A stretch of 41,235 bases of DNA from an uncultured Sutterella sp. GTDB lineage: Bacteria; Pseudomonadota; Gammaproteobacteria; Burkholderiales; Burkholderiaceae_F. The stretch spans positions 1-41,235 of the forward strand of contig OMXR01000005.1 of the NCBI GenBank assembly GCA_900315045.1, written 5' to 3'. The first letter of the stretch is position 1. The number at the start of each line of letters is the position of its first letter. The notes below the pieces were generated by a model. The model made no database searches, had not been told where the DNA came from, and saw nothing but the letters and a program-made list of their open reading frames with translations. Positions 19,931-29,109 of this stretch are shown here, piece by piece. The translations under genes and the position numbers were made by a program.

Positions 19931-21412
19931 ATGACACCGCTGATCGGTCTGGTCTGCCTGTACATGCTGGCATCCATTGGCGTCGGGCTTTGGGCCGCAC
20001 GCCGCGTGCGTAACACTGCGGACTATGCTCTTGCCGGCCGCTCCCTGCCGCTTGCCATGGTGATCACGGCTACGTTTGCAACGTGGTTCGGCAGTGAAAC
20101 CATTCTCGGCATGCCGGGCAACTTCATTTCCGGCGGTTTCGATGAGATCATCGAGGAGCCGTTCGGCTCGGGCATGGCCCTGATCCTCGTGGGCATGTTC
20201 TTCGCCCGCAAGCTCTACAAGATGAACCTGCTCACGATCGGTGACTTCTACCGCCGCAAGTTCAGTCCCAACATCGAGCTTGCCTGCTCGATCTTCATCA
20301 TCATTTCGTACCTCGGGTGGGTGGGCGCGCAGGTTGCCGCGCTCGGCATGGTGCTCAACCTCGTGACCGAAGGTGCGGTGAGCGTCTCGACCGGCATGAT
20401 GATCGGCACGTTCGTCGTGCTGTTCTACACGGTCTACGGCGGCATGTTCTCGGTGGCCTTTACGGACTTCTTCCAGATGATGCTGATCGTCTTCGGCCTG
20501 GTGGCGATCGCGGTCTACGCGAGCGACATGGCCGGGGGCGTCGAGAAGGTGATCGATTTTGCGCACCAGCGCGACCTGTTCAACTTCACGCCCGATGACA
20601 AGTCCATGACGAGCTGGCTGTTCTGGATCTCCTCCGCGATGACCATGATGATCGGCTCGATTCCGCAGCAGGACGTGTTCCAGCGCGTGATGAGCGCCAA
20701 GGATGCCGGCACCGCCGTCAAGGGCCCGATCATGGGCGGCGTGTTCTACATCTTCTTTGCCTTCATTCCGATGTTCATCGTCTGCGCGGCCGTGCTCGCG
20801 ATGCCCGATGTCGGCCAGAAGCTCCTTGAGACCGATCCGCAGCAGCTGCTGCCCGTGCTCGTGCGCGACCACATGCCCTGGTGGCTGAAGGTTCTGTTCT
20901 TCGGCGCCGTGCTCGCAGCCGTGATGTCGACCGCTTCGGCAACGATGCTCGCCCCGACCACGACCTTCGTGAACAACGTTCTGAAGCACCACATCCACAT
21001 TCAGGATGACAAGGAACTGCTCTGGATGCGCGGCACGCTCGTCATCTTCGCAATCTGCGTGCTCTGCTACAGCCTGTACTTTGAAGGCACCAAGATCTAC
21101 GACATGGTGGCCATGGCCTACCAGTTCCCGGTTGTGGGCGCGTTCTTCCCGCTCGTGTGCGGCATGTACTGGGAGAAGGCAACCGAGCAGGGCGCCTGGG
21201 TTTCGATCATCGCCGGCGCCATCACCTGGATGGTTCTCACTTGGACGCCGCTTGAGGAGGTGTTCCCGAACGTGCTGGGCGGCTTCATCGTGGCCGGCAT
21301 CGGCATGGTTGTCGGCAGCCTGCTGCCCACGCGCGCCAATGCACGCTTCCGCCAGATGAAGGAGCGACGCGAAAAGTTTGAGGCCAAGCAGGCCGCGCTT
21401 GCAGCAGCCTAA
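19931..21412 (+). CDS. Sodium:solute symporter (SSS family)
   Basis: A 493-aa inner-membrane transporter with about 13 hydrophobic segments. The SSS-type features are DYALAGRSLPLAMVITATFATWFGSETILGMPG at the N-terminus, YTVYGGMFSVAFTDFFQMMLI in the middle, and FGAVLAAVMSTASATMLAPTTTFVNNVL, whose Ser/Thr cluster matches the region contributing sodium ligands. A polar, charged tail ends the protein. The substrate (amino acid, carboxylate, pantothenate and others occur in this family) cannot be assigned. A strong terminator follows, so it is probably monocistronic. Confidence 0.92.
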   Translation: MTPLIGLVCLYMLASIGVGLWAARRVRNTADYALAGRSLPLAMVITATFATWFGSETILGMPGNFISGGFDEIIEEPFGSGMALILVGMFFARKLYKMNLLTIGDFYRRKFSPNIELACSIFIIISYLGWVGAQVAALGMVLNLVTEGAVSVSTGMMIGTFVVLFYTVYGGMFSVAFTDFFQMMLIVFGLVAIAVYASDMAGGVEKVIDFAHQRDLFNFTPDDKSMTSWLFWISSAMTMMIGSIPQQDVFQRVMSAKDAGTAVKGPIMGGVFYIFFAFIPMFIVCAAVLAMPDVGQKLLETDPQQLLPVLVRDHMPWWLKVLFFGAVLAAVMSTASATMLAPTTTFVNNVLKHHIHIQDDKELLWMRGTLVIFAICVLCYSLYFEGTKIYDMVAMAYQFPVVGAFFPLVCGMYWEKATEQGAWVSIIAGAITWMVLTWTPLEEVFPNVLGGFIVAGIGMVVGSLLPTRANARFRQMKERREKFEAKQAALAAA

Positions 21413-21438
21413 ATCGCAGCAGCACATTCATCTGACAG

Positions 21439-21472
21439 AAAGCCCCGGCGGGAATCCCTGGCCGGGGCTTTT
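21439..21472 (+). terminator. Rho-independent terminator after the symporter gene
   Basis: AAAGCCCCGGC pairs with GCCGGGGCTTT around an 11-base loop and runs into TTTT. The GC-rich stem is perfect. Confidence 0.85.
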
Positions 21473-21617
21473 GTAAGCAAATCCCTATATTCTCGCCTGA
21501 TTTTCGCAAACAAAAATCAAAAAAACTAGGGATAGCCCTTGTTTTCGAATGAGGAATTGCAGGAGGCTGCGGTTACAATTCGCAACCTACCATCTAACAA
21601 CCAAAGGAGACAAATCG

Positions 21618-22274
21618 ATGGCTGTTTCCACGTCTGTCGGCCTGCAGCCTGGCGAAAAGCCCACCATCGGTGCCTTTATCGCCTTCTTGCTGGCTCTATG
21701 CTTCTTCTCAGGCGTTTTCTACAAAATGCCCGAAGCATACAAGTACCTGGGTTCTCTTGACTTCACCACGCTGATCGGCAAGTTCGGTACCGCCGGCGGC
21801 TCCACGTTCGTGGGCAAGGGTGGCGTCGGCGCCCGCCAGGGCTTCCTGTTTGCCGTTTCGCTCTTCCCGGGCGTGATGACGGCCATGGGCATCCTCGCAG
21901 TGCTCTCGCACTACGGCGCCCTGAAGGCAGCCCAGTTCCTGATGACTCCTCTGCTTAAGCCGATCCTCGGCATCTCCGGCATCACCGGCCTTGCCCTGAT
22001 CACCGACCTGCAGAGTACCGACGCCGGTGCCGCACTGACCAAGGGTCTGTACGACAACAATGCAATCGACATGAAGACCCTCGTCGTGATGGCCGCCTGG
22101 CAGTACGCCGGTGCAGGCTTGATCGCGAACTACTTCTCGATCGCCTCGGCTCTGTTCTTCGCATTCCTGATTCCGGTCTGGCTTCCCCTGCTTCTGATGC
22201 TCTGCCTGAAGTTTGTCGGCGGCTTCCTGGTCCGTTGCGTTCTCAACACTCTCTATCGTAAGGACTTCGCATAA
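21618..22274 (+). CDS. YjiH-like nucleoside-recognition (GATE) domain membrane protein, copy 1
   Basis: A 218-aa inner-membrane protein with about five hydrophobic segments, resembling E. coli YjiH. The conserved features are GVFYKMPEAYKYLGSLDFTTLIGKFG, GGVGARQGFLFAVSLFPGVMTAMG and [15 protein letters not shown]. Members of this fold are thought to be transporters or channels, but no substrate is known for YjiH. AAAGGAG lies ahead of ATG 21618, which decides the start. The stop overlaps the next start (TAATG), so it is translated together with the YjiG-like gene. Upstream, ATCCCTA near 21480 and TAGGGAT near 21531 can pair. Confidence 0.85.
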   Translation: MAVSTSVGLQPGEKPTIGAFIAFLLALCFFSGVFYKMPEAYKYLGSLDFTTLIGKFGTAGGSTFVGKGGVGARQGFLFAVSLFPGVMTAMGILAVLSHYGALKAAQFLMTPLLKPILGISGITGLALITDLQSTDAGAALTKGLYDNNAIDMKTLVVMAAWQYAGAGLIANYFSIASALFFAFLIPVWLPLLLMLCLKFVGGFLVRCVLNTLYRKDFA

Positions 22275-22759
22275 TGGCTACCGAACAAGTTAAGCAGCCC
22301 AGCAACAACCCCTTTGATATCTTCATTGACGGTCTGCGCCAGGGTTTCCGCATCGTGACGAACAACCTGCTGCCCAACGTGGTGATGGCGTTCATCCTGA
22401 CCTACATCCTGCAGATGTGCGGCGTTCTGACGTTCCTTGGCAAGTACTGCGGCGGCGTGATGGGCATCTTTGATCTGCCCGGCCAGGCCCTGACGGTTCT
22501 GTGCGCCACGTGGCTGTCCTGCGGCGCCGGCGTTGGCGTGGCCGCCAGCCTGCTGCAGAACAATCAGCTCACCCCGCATGACATCTCGATCATGTCGCCC
22601 GCTCTGCTGCTGATGGCCTCCCAGATCCAGTACATGGGCCGCCTGCTCGGCATCGCCGACGTGCCCAAGAAGTACTGGCCCATGCTGATGATCAACTCCA
22701 TCCTCATGGCCGCGATCGGCATGTTCATCATGCGCTTTGTGGTTGCCGCCTACGCCTAA
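22274..22759 (+). CDS. YjiG-like (SpmB-type) membrane protein
   Basis: A 161-aa membrane protein with four hydrophobic segments, matching the E. coli YjiG size and fold. Visible family features are NPFDIFIDGLRQGFRIVTNNLLPNVVMAFILTYILQMCGVL, WLSCGAGVGVAASLL and the C-terminal hydrophobic helix. YjiH and YjiG probably form a two-component membrane complex. Its start overlaps the upstream stop by one base. Function and substrate are unknown; SpmA/SpmB are the sporulation relatives in Firmicutes. Confidence 0.85.
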   Translation: MATEQVKQPSNNPFDIFIDGLRQGFRIVTNNLLPNVVMAFILTYILQMCGVLTFLGKYCGGVMGIFDLPGQALTVLCATWLSCGAGVGVAASLLQNNQLTPHDISIMSPALLLMASQIQYMGRLLGIADVPKKYWPMLMINSILMAAIGMFIMRFVVAAYA

Positions 22760-22790
22760 GTTCTCTTAGCCAGGCAGCGCACTGCAGCGC

Positions 22791-22827
22791 AAAAGGCCGT
22801 CCGGAAGCGATTCCGGGCGGCTTTTTT
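22791..22827 (+). terminator. Rho-independent terminator after the YjiG-like gene
   Basis: AAAAGGCCGTCCGGAA pairs with TTCCGGGCGGCTTTTT (one G-T pair) around loop GCGA and leads into a run of T. It separates the first yjiH-yjiG pair from the second yjiH copy. Confidence 0.85.
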
Positions 22828-22905
22828 CTGCCTGCCGCTTTTGCCGTGCCGGGATCCCGGCGCGGGTACAATCCGCATTCTTTTTCGAGCAACAGGAATC
22901 CGTGC

Positions 22906-23568
22906 ATGCAGCAGGACACCGGAAGAATCGTGCAGGACGGGCGGACGCCGGCGCTTTCATTGGGCGCATGGGTGGCGTTCGCGCTTGCGCTTTGCTTTTT
23001 CTCCGGCGTCTTCTACCGGGCGCCCGAGGCCTGGAAGTTCCTCGGCGCCCTGGATTTCACAACGCTGCTCGGGCGGTTCGGCGAGATGGGCGGCGCGACG
23101 TTCGCCGGGCGGGGCGGCGCGGGCGCGCGGCAGGGGTTTCTCTATGCCGTCACGCTCTTTCCCGGCGTCATGGCGGCGATGGGGATCCTCGCAGTGCTCG
23201 CGCACTACGGCGCTCTCAATGTCGCGCAGTTCCTGCTCACGCCGCTTTTTGAGCCCCTGCTCGGGGTGAGCGGCCGATGCGGACTGGCGCTCATGACGAG
23301 CCTGCAGAGCACGGACGCTGGCGCCGCGCTTACCCGGCAGCTCTATGAGGAGGGATCGATCGGCCTCAAAGGCCTGGTCGTGCTGAGTGCCTGGCAGTAC
23401 GCGGGCTCGGCGCTCGTGGCGATCTATTTCTCCATCGTATCCGCGCTTTTCCCGGCTTTCATCGTGCCCGTGTGGGTGCCGCTCTGCCTCATTTTCGGCC
23501 TCAAGTTTCTCGGGGGCGCGCTGGTGCGGCTCGCGCTTTCCACTTTGTACCGGGCCGACTTTTCCTGA
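22906..23568 (+). CDS. YjiH-like nucleoside-recognition (GATE) domain membrane protein, copy 2
   Basis: A 220-aa paralogue of the protein at 21618-22274, about two thirds identical by eye over its whole length (for example [26 protein letters not shown] and [15 protein letters not shown]). It has no YjiG partner behind it: glmU follows. Its codons are clearly more GC-rich than those of copy 1, so it is either an old duplication or came from elsewhere. AGGAA precedes ATG 22906, and a terminator upstream suggests its own promoter. All conserved motifs are kept, so it does not look decayed. Confidence 0.83.
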   Translation: MQQDTGRIVQDGRTPALSLGAWVAFALALCFFSGVFYRAPEAWKFLGALDFTTLLGRFGEMGGATFAGRGGAGARQGFLYAVTLFPGVMAAMGILAVLAHYGALNVAQFLLTPLFEPLLGVSGRCGLALMTSLQSTDAGAALTRQLYEEGSIGLKGLVVLSAWQYAGSALVAIYFSIVSALFPAFIVPVWVPLCLIFGLKFLGGALVRLALSTLYRADFS

Positions 23569-23686
23569 ACGGGGCCCGGCGCTTTCGTGTTCAGCGCAGA
23601 GACTCGCTAAAATCTTTCGGTTATGTCCAAAACCGCCCGAAAGACTTGTGTTAATAAAAGGGCGAAACATTTTGAGGAACTTCACC

Positions 23687-25054
23687 ATGATGAACGTTGT
23701 GATTCTGGCCGCTGGCCAGGGCAAGCGCATGAATTCAAACCTGCCCAAGGTTCTGCAGCCCCTTGCCGGCAAGCCCATGATCGATCACGTGCTCGGCACC
23801 GTCAGCCTGCTCGAGGACATCTCCCGCAAGATCGTGGTCGTCGGCCACATGGCAGACGAGGTCAAGGCGCATCTTGAGGGCTATCAGGACGTTCAGTTCG
23901 CGCTGCAGAGCCCGCAGCTTGGCACTGGACACGCCCTGCAGCAGGCGCTGCCGCTGCTTGACGAGGCGGCCGAGTACACGCTCGTGCTGCTCGGCGACGT
24001 GCCGCTCATTCAGCCCGAGACGATCGAGCGGCTCCGCTCCGTTGCCGGCGACGGCATGGCGATTCTCACGACGGTTTTGCGCAACCCCTTCGGCTACGGG
24101 CGCATCCTGCGCCAGAAGGGCCGCATCGTGGCGATCGTCGAGCAGAAGGATGCGACCGAAGGGCAGAAGCAGATCAGGGAAGTGAACACGGGGATCATGC
24201 TGCTGCCGACCGCGCGCCTTGCAGGCTGGCTTTCCGAGCTCAAGACGAGCAACGCCCAGGGCGAGTACTACCTCACCGACGTGATCGGGCTTGCCGTGCG
24301 CGACGGCGTTCGCATCAACTCCGCCCGTCCGCGCCGCAGCTTTGAGATCGAGGGCGTGAACTCCAAGACCCAGCTTGCGCGGCTCGAAGGCATCTGGCAG
24401 GACAATCAGGCCGAGATCCTCACCGAGCAGGGCGTGACGATCATCGATCCCTCGCGCATCGACATCCGCGGACGACTCACCTGCGGCAAGGACGTGACGA
24501 TCGATGTCGGCTGCATTTTCGAGGGCGACGTGCAGATCGCCGATAACGTCTACATCGGACCCTACAGCGTGATCCGCAATGCCGAGATCGGCTCGGGAAC
24601 GCAGATCCTCGCCTACACGCACATTGACGGCGCCGTCGTGGGCGCCATGAACAGGATCGGGCCCTTCAGCCGCCTGCGGCCCGGCGCGCAGCTCTCGAGC
24701 GACGTGCATGTCGGCAACTTTGTCGAAATCAAGAAGAGTTTTGTGGGCGAGGCGAGCAAGGTGAACCACCTCACCTACATCGGAGACGCCGAGATCGGTG
24801 CGCGCGTCAATGTGGGCGCAGGCACGATCACCTGCAACTACGACGGCGTCAACAAGTTCCGCACGGTGATCGGAGACGATGTCTTCATTGGCTCGGACAC
24901 CCAGCTCATCGCACCCGTGACCGTGGGCGACGGAGCCACGATCGGCGCCGGCACGACGGTGGCCAAGGATGCTCCCGCGGGCAAACTCACCATCAGCCGC
25001 GTGCGGCAGATGGTGGTCGAGGGCTGGGAGCGCCCCACGAAGAAGGCTGAGTAG
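23687..25054 (+). CDS. glmU: Bifunctional GlmU: glucosamine-1-phosphate acetyltransferase / GlcNAc-1-P uridyltransferase
   Basis: Makes UDP-GlcNAc in two steps for peptidoglycan and LPS. At 455 aa the uridyltransferase domain begins with [17 protein letters not shown] (residues 7-23, catalytic R14 and K21). The C-terminal half (from about 250) is a left-handed beta helix of hexapeptide repeats with the acetyltransferase residues in [27 protein letters not shown]. The open frame extends 100 codons upstream, but GAGGAA eight bases before ATG 23687 and the family N-terminus set the start. It is paired with glmS, so two neighbouring genes cover the amino-sugar branch. Confidence 0.97.
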   Translation: MMNVVILAAGQGKRMNSNLPKVLQPLAGKPMIDHVLGTVSLLEDISRKIVVVGHMADEVKAHLEGYQDVQFALQSPQLGTGHALQQALPLLDEAAEYTLVLLGDVPLIQPETIERLRSVAGDGMAILTTVLRNPFGYGRILRQKGRIVAIVEQKDATEGQKQIREVNTGIMLLPTARLAGWLSELKTSNAQGEYYLTDVIGLAVRDGVRINSARPRRSFEIEGVNSKTQLARLEGIWQDNQAEILTEQGVTIIDPSRIDIRGRLTCGKDVTIDVGCIFEGDVQIADNVYIGPYSVIRNAEIGSGTQILAYTHIDGAVVGAMNRIGPFSRLRPGAQLSSDVHVGNFVEIKKSFVGEASKVNHLTYIGDAEIGARVNVGAGTITCNYDGVNKFRTVIGDDVFIGSDTQLIAPVTVGDGATIGAGTTVAKDAPAGKLTISRVRQMVVEGWERPTKKAE

Positions 25055-25089
25055 GCCGTGTCCGCAGGCTTTCGTAAGGAGCGAAAAAC

Positions 25090-26919
25090 ATGTGTGGAAT
25101 CGTTGCCGGCATCAGCAGCCGGGATGTGACGCCCGTCCTGGTACAGGGACTGAAGAGACTTGAGTACCGCGGCTATGACAGCTGCGGCGTTGCGGTGATC
25201 CAGAACGGAGCGATCGAGCGCGCAAGAACCGTGCGCCGCGTGCAGGATTTGGAGCAGCTCGTGCAGAGCCGCTCTCTTGCGGGAACCATCGGCATCGCCC
25301 ACACCCGCTGGGCCACGCACGGCGGCGTCGTGATCGAGAACGCGCACCCGCATATCGCGGCAAACCGCATCGCCCTGGTGCACAACGGCATCATCGAGAA
25401 CTATGCCGAGATCCGCGAGAGGCTCGCGGCCGGCGGCGTGCAGTTCACCAGCCAGACCGACACGGAAGTGCTCGGACAGCTCATCAACAGCTACTACGCG
25501 GGCGATCTGCTCGAGGCCGTGAAAAAGGCCTTGAATGAGGTGCGCGGTTCCTACGCGCTTGCCGTGATCAGCATTGATGAGCCGGGGCATATCGTGGGGG
25601 CGCGGCTTGGCTCGCCGATGGTGCTCGGACTCTCGGACGAGGGCAGCTTCATCGCGAGCGACGCCATGGCGCTTGCCGGCGTGACGCAGAAAATCGTGTT
25701 CCTCGAGGACGGCGACGTCGTCGATCTGCGCAGGGACGCCTTCGACGTGTTCTCGCACCAGGGAGCCGAGTACCGCCCGGCCGAACGCGCGCCCCTCGTG
25801 ATTCAGGCCTATTCGGGGGCGGCGGACCTCGGCCCCTACCGCCACTACATGCAAAAGGAGATCTTCGAGCAGCCGCGCGCGATCAGCGACACGCTCCAGG
25901 GGCTGCAGGGCATTTCCCCGGAGATCTTCGGCGAGGCTGCCGCAGGGATCTTCCCCTGCGTGAAGCGCGTCCTCATGCTTGCCTGCGGCACGAGCTACTA
26001 CGCGGCCTGCACGGCCAAGTACTGGATCGAGGCGATCGCAGGGATCCCGTGCGACGTGGAGATCGCGAGCGAATACCGCTACAGAAAGACGATTCCGGAT
26101 GCGGATACGCTCGTTGTGACGGTGTCCCAGTCCGGGGAGACCGCAGATACGATCGCGGCTCTGAAACACGCCAAGAGTCTGGGCATGACCAAGACCCTTG
26201 CGGTCTGCAACGTGCGCCAGAGCGCCCTGGTGCGCGAAAGCGCGCTCTGCTACATCACGCGCGCCGGCGTCGAGATCGGCGTTGCGAGCACCAAGGCGTT
26301 CACGACGCAGCTGATCGCGCTCTATCTGCTCACGCTCACCCTGGCAAAGGTGCGCGGCCAACTCTCGGACGAGGCCGAGCAGGCCGCCATGCATCAGATG
26401 CGGCATCTGCCGAGCGCGCTGCTTGCAGCGCTCGCCCTCGAGCCGCAGATCATCGCCTGGGCCGAGGAGTTCGCGCAGAAGGATGATGCGCTGTTCCTCG
26501 GGCGCGGCCAGCACTATCCGATTGCGCTTGAGGGGGCCTTGAAGCTCAAGGAGATCAGCTACATCCACGCAGAGGCGTATCCCGCGGGCGAACTCAAGCA
26601 CGGTCCGCTGGCGCTCGTCGACGACAAGATGCCCGTGGTGACGGTGGCCCCAAACGACAGGCTGCTCGAAAAACTCAAGAGCAACATGCAGGAAGTGCGC
26701 GCCCGGGGCGGGCGTCTGTACGTGATTGCAGATGCGGACAGCAGCCTGGAGGCGGCGGGCGGCCTCACCCGCGTGCTTCGGCTCCCGGAGCACTATGGCG
26801 ATCTCTCGCCCATCCTGCACGTGGTGCCGCTGCAGCTTCTGGCCTACCACACGGCCCTTGTGCGCGGCACGGACGTTGACAAGCCGCGCAATCTCGCAAA
26901 GAGCGTCACGGTGGAATAG
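25090..26919 (+). CDS. glmS: Glutamine-fructose-6-phosphate aminotransferase (isomerizing)
   Basis: Converts fructose-6-phosphate and glutamine to glucosamine-6-phosphate. At 609 aa it is full length. The N-terminal nucleophile Cys2 is in [17 protein letters not shown], and the glutaminase motifs RWATHGG and HNGIIENY are present. Two SIS domains ([54 protein letters not shown]) and the C-terminal NLAKSVTVE complete it. It starts 35 bp after glmU. No glmS ribozyme-like structure fits in this short gap. Confidence 0.98.
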   Translation: MCGIVAGISSRDVTPVLVQGLKRLEYRGYDSCGVAVIQNGAIERARTVRRVQDLEQLVQSRSLAGTIGIAHTRWATHGGVVIENAHPHIAANRIALVHNGIIENYAEIRERLAAGGVQFTSQTDTEVLGQLINSYYAGDLLEAVKKALNEVRGSYALAVISIDEPGHIVGARLGSPMVLGLSDEGSFIASDAMALAGVTQKIVFLEDGDVVDLRRDAFDVFSHQGAEYRPAERAPLVIQAYSGAADLGPYRHYMQKEIFEQPRAISDTLQGLQGISPEIFGEAAAGIFPCVKRVLMLACGTSYYAACTAKYWIEAIAGIPCDVEIASEYRYRKTIPDADTLVVTVSQSGETADTIAALKHAKSLGMTKTLAVCNVRQSALVRESALCYITRAGVEIGVASTKAFTTQLIALYLLTLTLAKVRGQLSDEAEQAAMHQMRHLPSALLAALALEPQIIAWAEEFAQKDDALFLGRGQHYPIALEGALKLKEISYIHAEAYPAGELKHGPLALVDDKMPVVTVAPNDRLLEKLKSNMQEVRARGGRLYVIADADSSLEAAGGLTRVLRLPEHYGDLSPILHVVPLQLLAYHTALVRGTDVDKPRNLAKSVTVE

Positions 26920-26948
26920 CTGAGCGGCTTCGCTTCAAACGCATTTGC

Positions 26949-26986
26949 AAAACGGACTTTGGAAGCTCCTTTCCAAAGTCCGTTTT
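26949..26986. terminator. Bidirectional terminator between glmS and the second marC
   Basis: A perfect 16-bp stem (26949-26964 with 26971-26986) encloses a 6-base loop, bounded by AAAA on the left and TTTT on the right. It sits between two converging genes and can stop both transcripts. Confidence 0.88.
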
Positions 26987-27008
26987 GACTAAGGGGGAAT
27001 CGCTTCGG

Positions 27009-27662
27009 TCAGGCGCCCGCGATGAACGAGCGGATGCCAGAGCCCACGAACTGCACGCCGATGCAGACGAGGATGAACCCCATCAGCTTTTCCAGAACCT
27101 GCATGCCCGAGGGCCCCATGTGCTCGGCGAACCAGGCGCTCGAGCGCAGCGTGAGCCAGGCGATGAAGCTGGTGACCGCGATCGAGATCGTGGTCGTGAA
27201 AAAGGCGGCCAGCATGGCCATGCGGTCCGAGAGCTCGGCGATCTCGGTCGAAAAGCCGATCACCACGGCGATCGTGCCGGGGCCTGCAATGGCGGGCATC
27301 GCAAGCGGGAAGAACGCATAGTCCTCCTTTCCGCGGCTTACGAGCGGCGCCTTGTTCGGCGTCTGGCCGCCGTAGAGCATGTGGTAGCCGATGAGCGCGA
27401 TCACGAGTCCCCCGGCAATGCGCATCGCCCCGTAGCTGATGCCGAAGAATGCAAGCAGAAGGTTTCCGCCCAGCAGGCTCACGAACATCACAAGGAACGT
27501 GAAGATGCCGGCGCGGTTTGCCTGCTGGCGCCGCTGATCGGGCGTCATGCTGTGCGTCAGGCTCACGAACAGGGGAATCTTCGAAGGCGGATTGGTGATC
27601 ACGACAAGCGAGATCAGGGCGCCGAAAAAGTACTGCATCTGCAGCTGGAGAGCGTCGTACAT
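27009..27662 (-). CDS. MarC family (UPF0056) integral membrane protein, second copy
   Basis: A 217-aa protein with about six membrane segments. Family features are ALISLVVITNPPSKIPLFVSLT near the N-terminus, SYGAMRIAGGLVIALIGYHML, and FFPLAMPAIAGPGTIAVVIG after the polar loop. It differs strongly from the MarC protein at 3162-3818 (NPPSKIP against NPFGGAM), so it is another subfamily and not a recent duplicate. ATG 27662 is chosen because the upstream extension is polar and not conserved. Function is not established. Confidence 0.87.
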   Translation of the reverse strand: MYDALQLQMQYFFGALISLVVITNPPSKIPLFVSLTHSMTPDQRRQQANRAGIFTFLVMFVSLLGGNLLLAFFGISYGAMRIAGGLVIALIGYHMLYGGQTPNKAPLVSRGKEDYAFFPLAMPAIAGPGTIAVVIGFSTEIAELSDRMAMLAAFFTTTISIAVTSFIAWLTLRSSAWFAEHMGPSGMQVLEKLMGFILVCIGVQFVGSGIRSFIAGA

Positions 27663-27783
27663 GACTTGAATGCGGGCGGGTTGCCGCCCGCGGCAGAAAA
27701 ATGTCGGTGCGCATTGTAGGGAAAGCCGAACGGGCATGGGAGGGATGCCCTAAGGGTTTTTTCGGAAACGCAAAACGCGCGGG

Positions 27784-27832
27784 CTGAGTGAAAGTTCATT
27801 CAGCCGGTGTAGAATGCTGAATCCTCGTTCAG
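27784..27832. promoter_or_regulatory. Paired palindromes in the efflux-operon promoter region, candidate TetR operators
   Basis: CTGAGTGAAAGTTCATTCAG (27784-27803) is a 20-bp near-palindrome of form CTGAnTGAAnnTTCAnTCAG. CTGAATCCTCGTTCAG (27817-27832) has arms CTGAA/TTCAG. Their centres are 31 bp apart, about three helical turns. A TAGAAT -10-like hexamer (27810-27815) lies between them, with no strong -35. Both share TGAA/TTCA half-sites, as TetR-family operators often do. The operon's own TetR-type regulator (33709-34284) is the obvious candidate ligand. Confidence 0.6.
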
Positions 27833-27924
27833 TTTCGGGGCAAAGGGGAAGTTTGCCCTTGTTTTCTGAACGATTGTTATAAACAAGCGGGCGCAAACCG
27901 TAGCTCGCCCGGAGTCGAAAGTCA

Positions 27925-29088
27925 ATGAACATGCATTTCAAACCGTTTGCCGCAGCGCTCAGCGTGGCGCTTGCCTCCGTCATGATGACGGGATGTTTGG
28001 ATCTGGATAACAAGAAGCCGGCTGCTGCTGCGCCCCGTGCGACGGAGGTCGACGTGACGGTGGTCGAGAGCACGGACGCCACGATCGTCACCGAGCTGGG
28101 CGGCCGCACCAATGCCTACCGGATCGCCGATGTGCGTCCCCAGGTCTCTGGCATCATCCTCAAGCGCCTTTTTGAGGAAGGCGCCGAGGTGAAGAAGGGC
28201 CAATCCCTCTACCAGATCGATCCCGCGCTTTTTGAAGCTTCGGTGCAAAGCGCCAGGGCTGCGGTTCTGCAGGCCGAGGCCAATCTCAAGAAGGCCAAGG
28301 CCGATGCCAAGCGCTCTGCTGAACTGGTCAAGGTCAAGGCGATGAGCGCATCGGCGAACGATGCCGCTCAGGCTGCGTACCGTGTGGCCGAAGCCAATCT
28401 TGCCGCCGCCAAGGCGAGCCTGAAGACCGCCCAGGTCAATCTCGGATACACCCATGTGAAGAGCCCCATCGCCGGGCGCGTGTCGATTTCGCAGGTGACG
28501 CCTGGCGCGCTTGTGACCGCGCAGCAGGGAACGCCCCTCACGACCGTGCACCAGCTCGATCCCATCTATGTCGACGTGACGCAGTCCTACGAGAAGCTTG
28601 CAGAGCTGCGCGCCAAGATGGATGCCGGCATCATGAAGACCGATCCCTCGGGCGACAGCGAGGTGCAGCTTGTCCTCGATTCTGGCGAGATCTATCACCT
28701 GAAGGGCAAGTTCTCCGTGCAGGACGCCCTGGTCAACGAGACAAGCGGCACGGTGCGCATACGCGCGGTCTTTCCGAATCCGGACCGCGAGCTCATGCCC
28801 GGCATGTACGTGCGCGCCCGCCTGATCGAAGGCATTCAGCCCAATGTGGTCAAGCTGGATCAGCGCGCGGTGATGCGTGCGCAGAACGGCGCCCCGTACT
28901 GCTTCGTCGTCGGCAAGGACAACAAGGTCGAGAGCCGCTATCTCACGATCGACGGCGCCGAGGGCAACTTCTGGATCGTCACCAAGGGGCTTGAGGTTGG
29001 CGAAAAGGTCATTGTCGAAGGCATCCTCAAGGTGCGTCCGGGCGCTTCCGTGACGTTCAAGGATCCTGCCGCCAAACAGGCCAAGTAA
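27925..29088 (+). CDS. RND efflux system periplasmic adaptor (AcrA/MexA-like membrane fusion protein)
   Basis: A 387-aa lipoprotein bridging the inner-membrane pump and the outer-membrane channel. The lipobox MTGC places the lipidated cysteine at residue 24. Then come the barrel-sandwich halves (VRPQVSGIILKRLFEEGAEVKKGQSLYQIDP and LGYTHVKSPIAGRVSISQVTPGALV), a long Ala/Lys-rich alpha-helical hairpin between them (about residues 105-175), a beta-barrel and a membrane-proximal domain (LDQRAVMRAQNGAPYCFVV). It is 21 bp upstream of the pump gene. ATG 27925 or 27931 could be the start. Confidence 0.94.
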   Translation: MNMHFKPFAAALSVALASVMMTGCLDLDNKKPAAAAPRATEVDVTVVESTDATIVTELGGRTNAYRIADVRPQVSGIILKRLFEEGAEVKKGQSLYQIDPALFEASVQSARAAVLQAEANLKKAKADAKRSAELVKVKAMSASANDAAQAAYRVAEANLAAAKASLKTAQVNLGYTHVKSPIAGRVSISQVTPGALVTAQQGTPLTTVHQLDPIYVDVTQSYEKLAELRAKMDAGIMKTDPSGDSEVQLVLDSGEIYHLKGKFSVQDALVNETSGTVRIRAVFPNPDRELMPGMYVRARLIEGIQPNVVKLDQRAVMRAQNGAPYCFVVGKDNKVESRYLTIDGAEGNFWIVTKGLEVGEKVIVEGILKVRPGASVTFKDPAAKQAK

Positions 29089-29109
29089 CCCCGCGAGGAG
29101 AGAGAAAGC

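Noticed and set aside
25055-25089. A glmS ribozyme ahead of glmS
   Set aside because: Only 35 bp separate glmU and glmS, too short for the ribozyme, which is also known from Gram-positive lineages.
24838-26850. A 670-codon minus-strand frame opposite glmU and glmS
   Set aside because: Shadow of glmU and glmS; no ribosome-binding site and no known domain.
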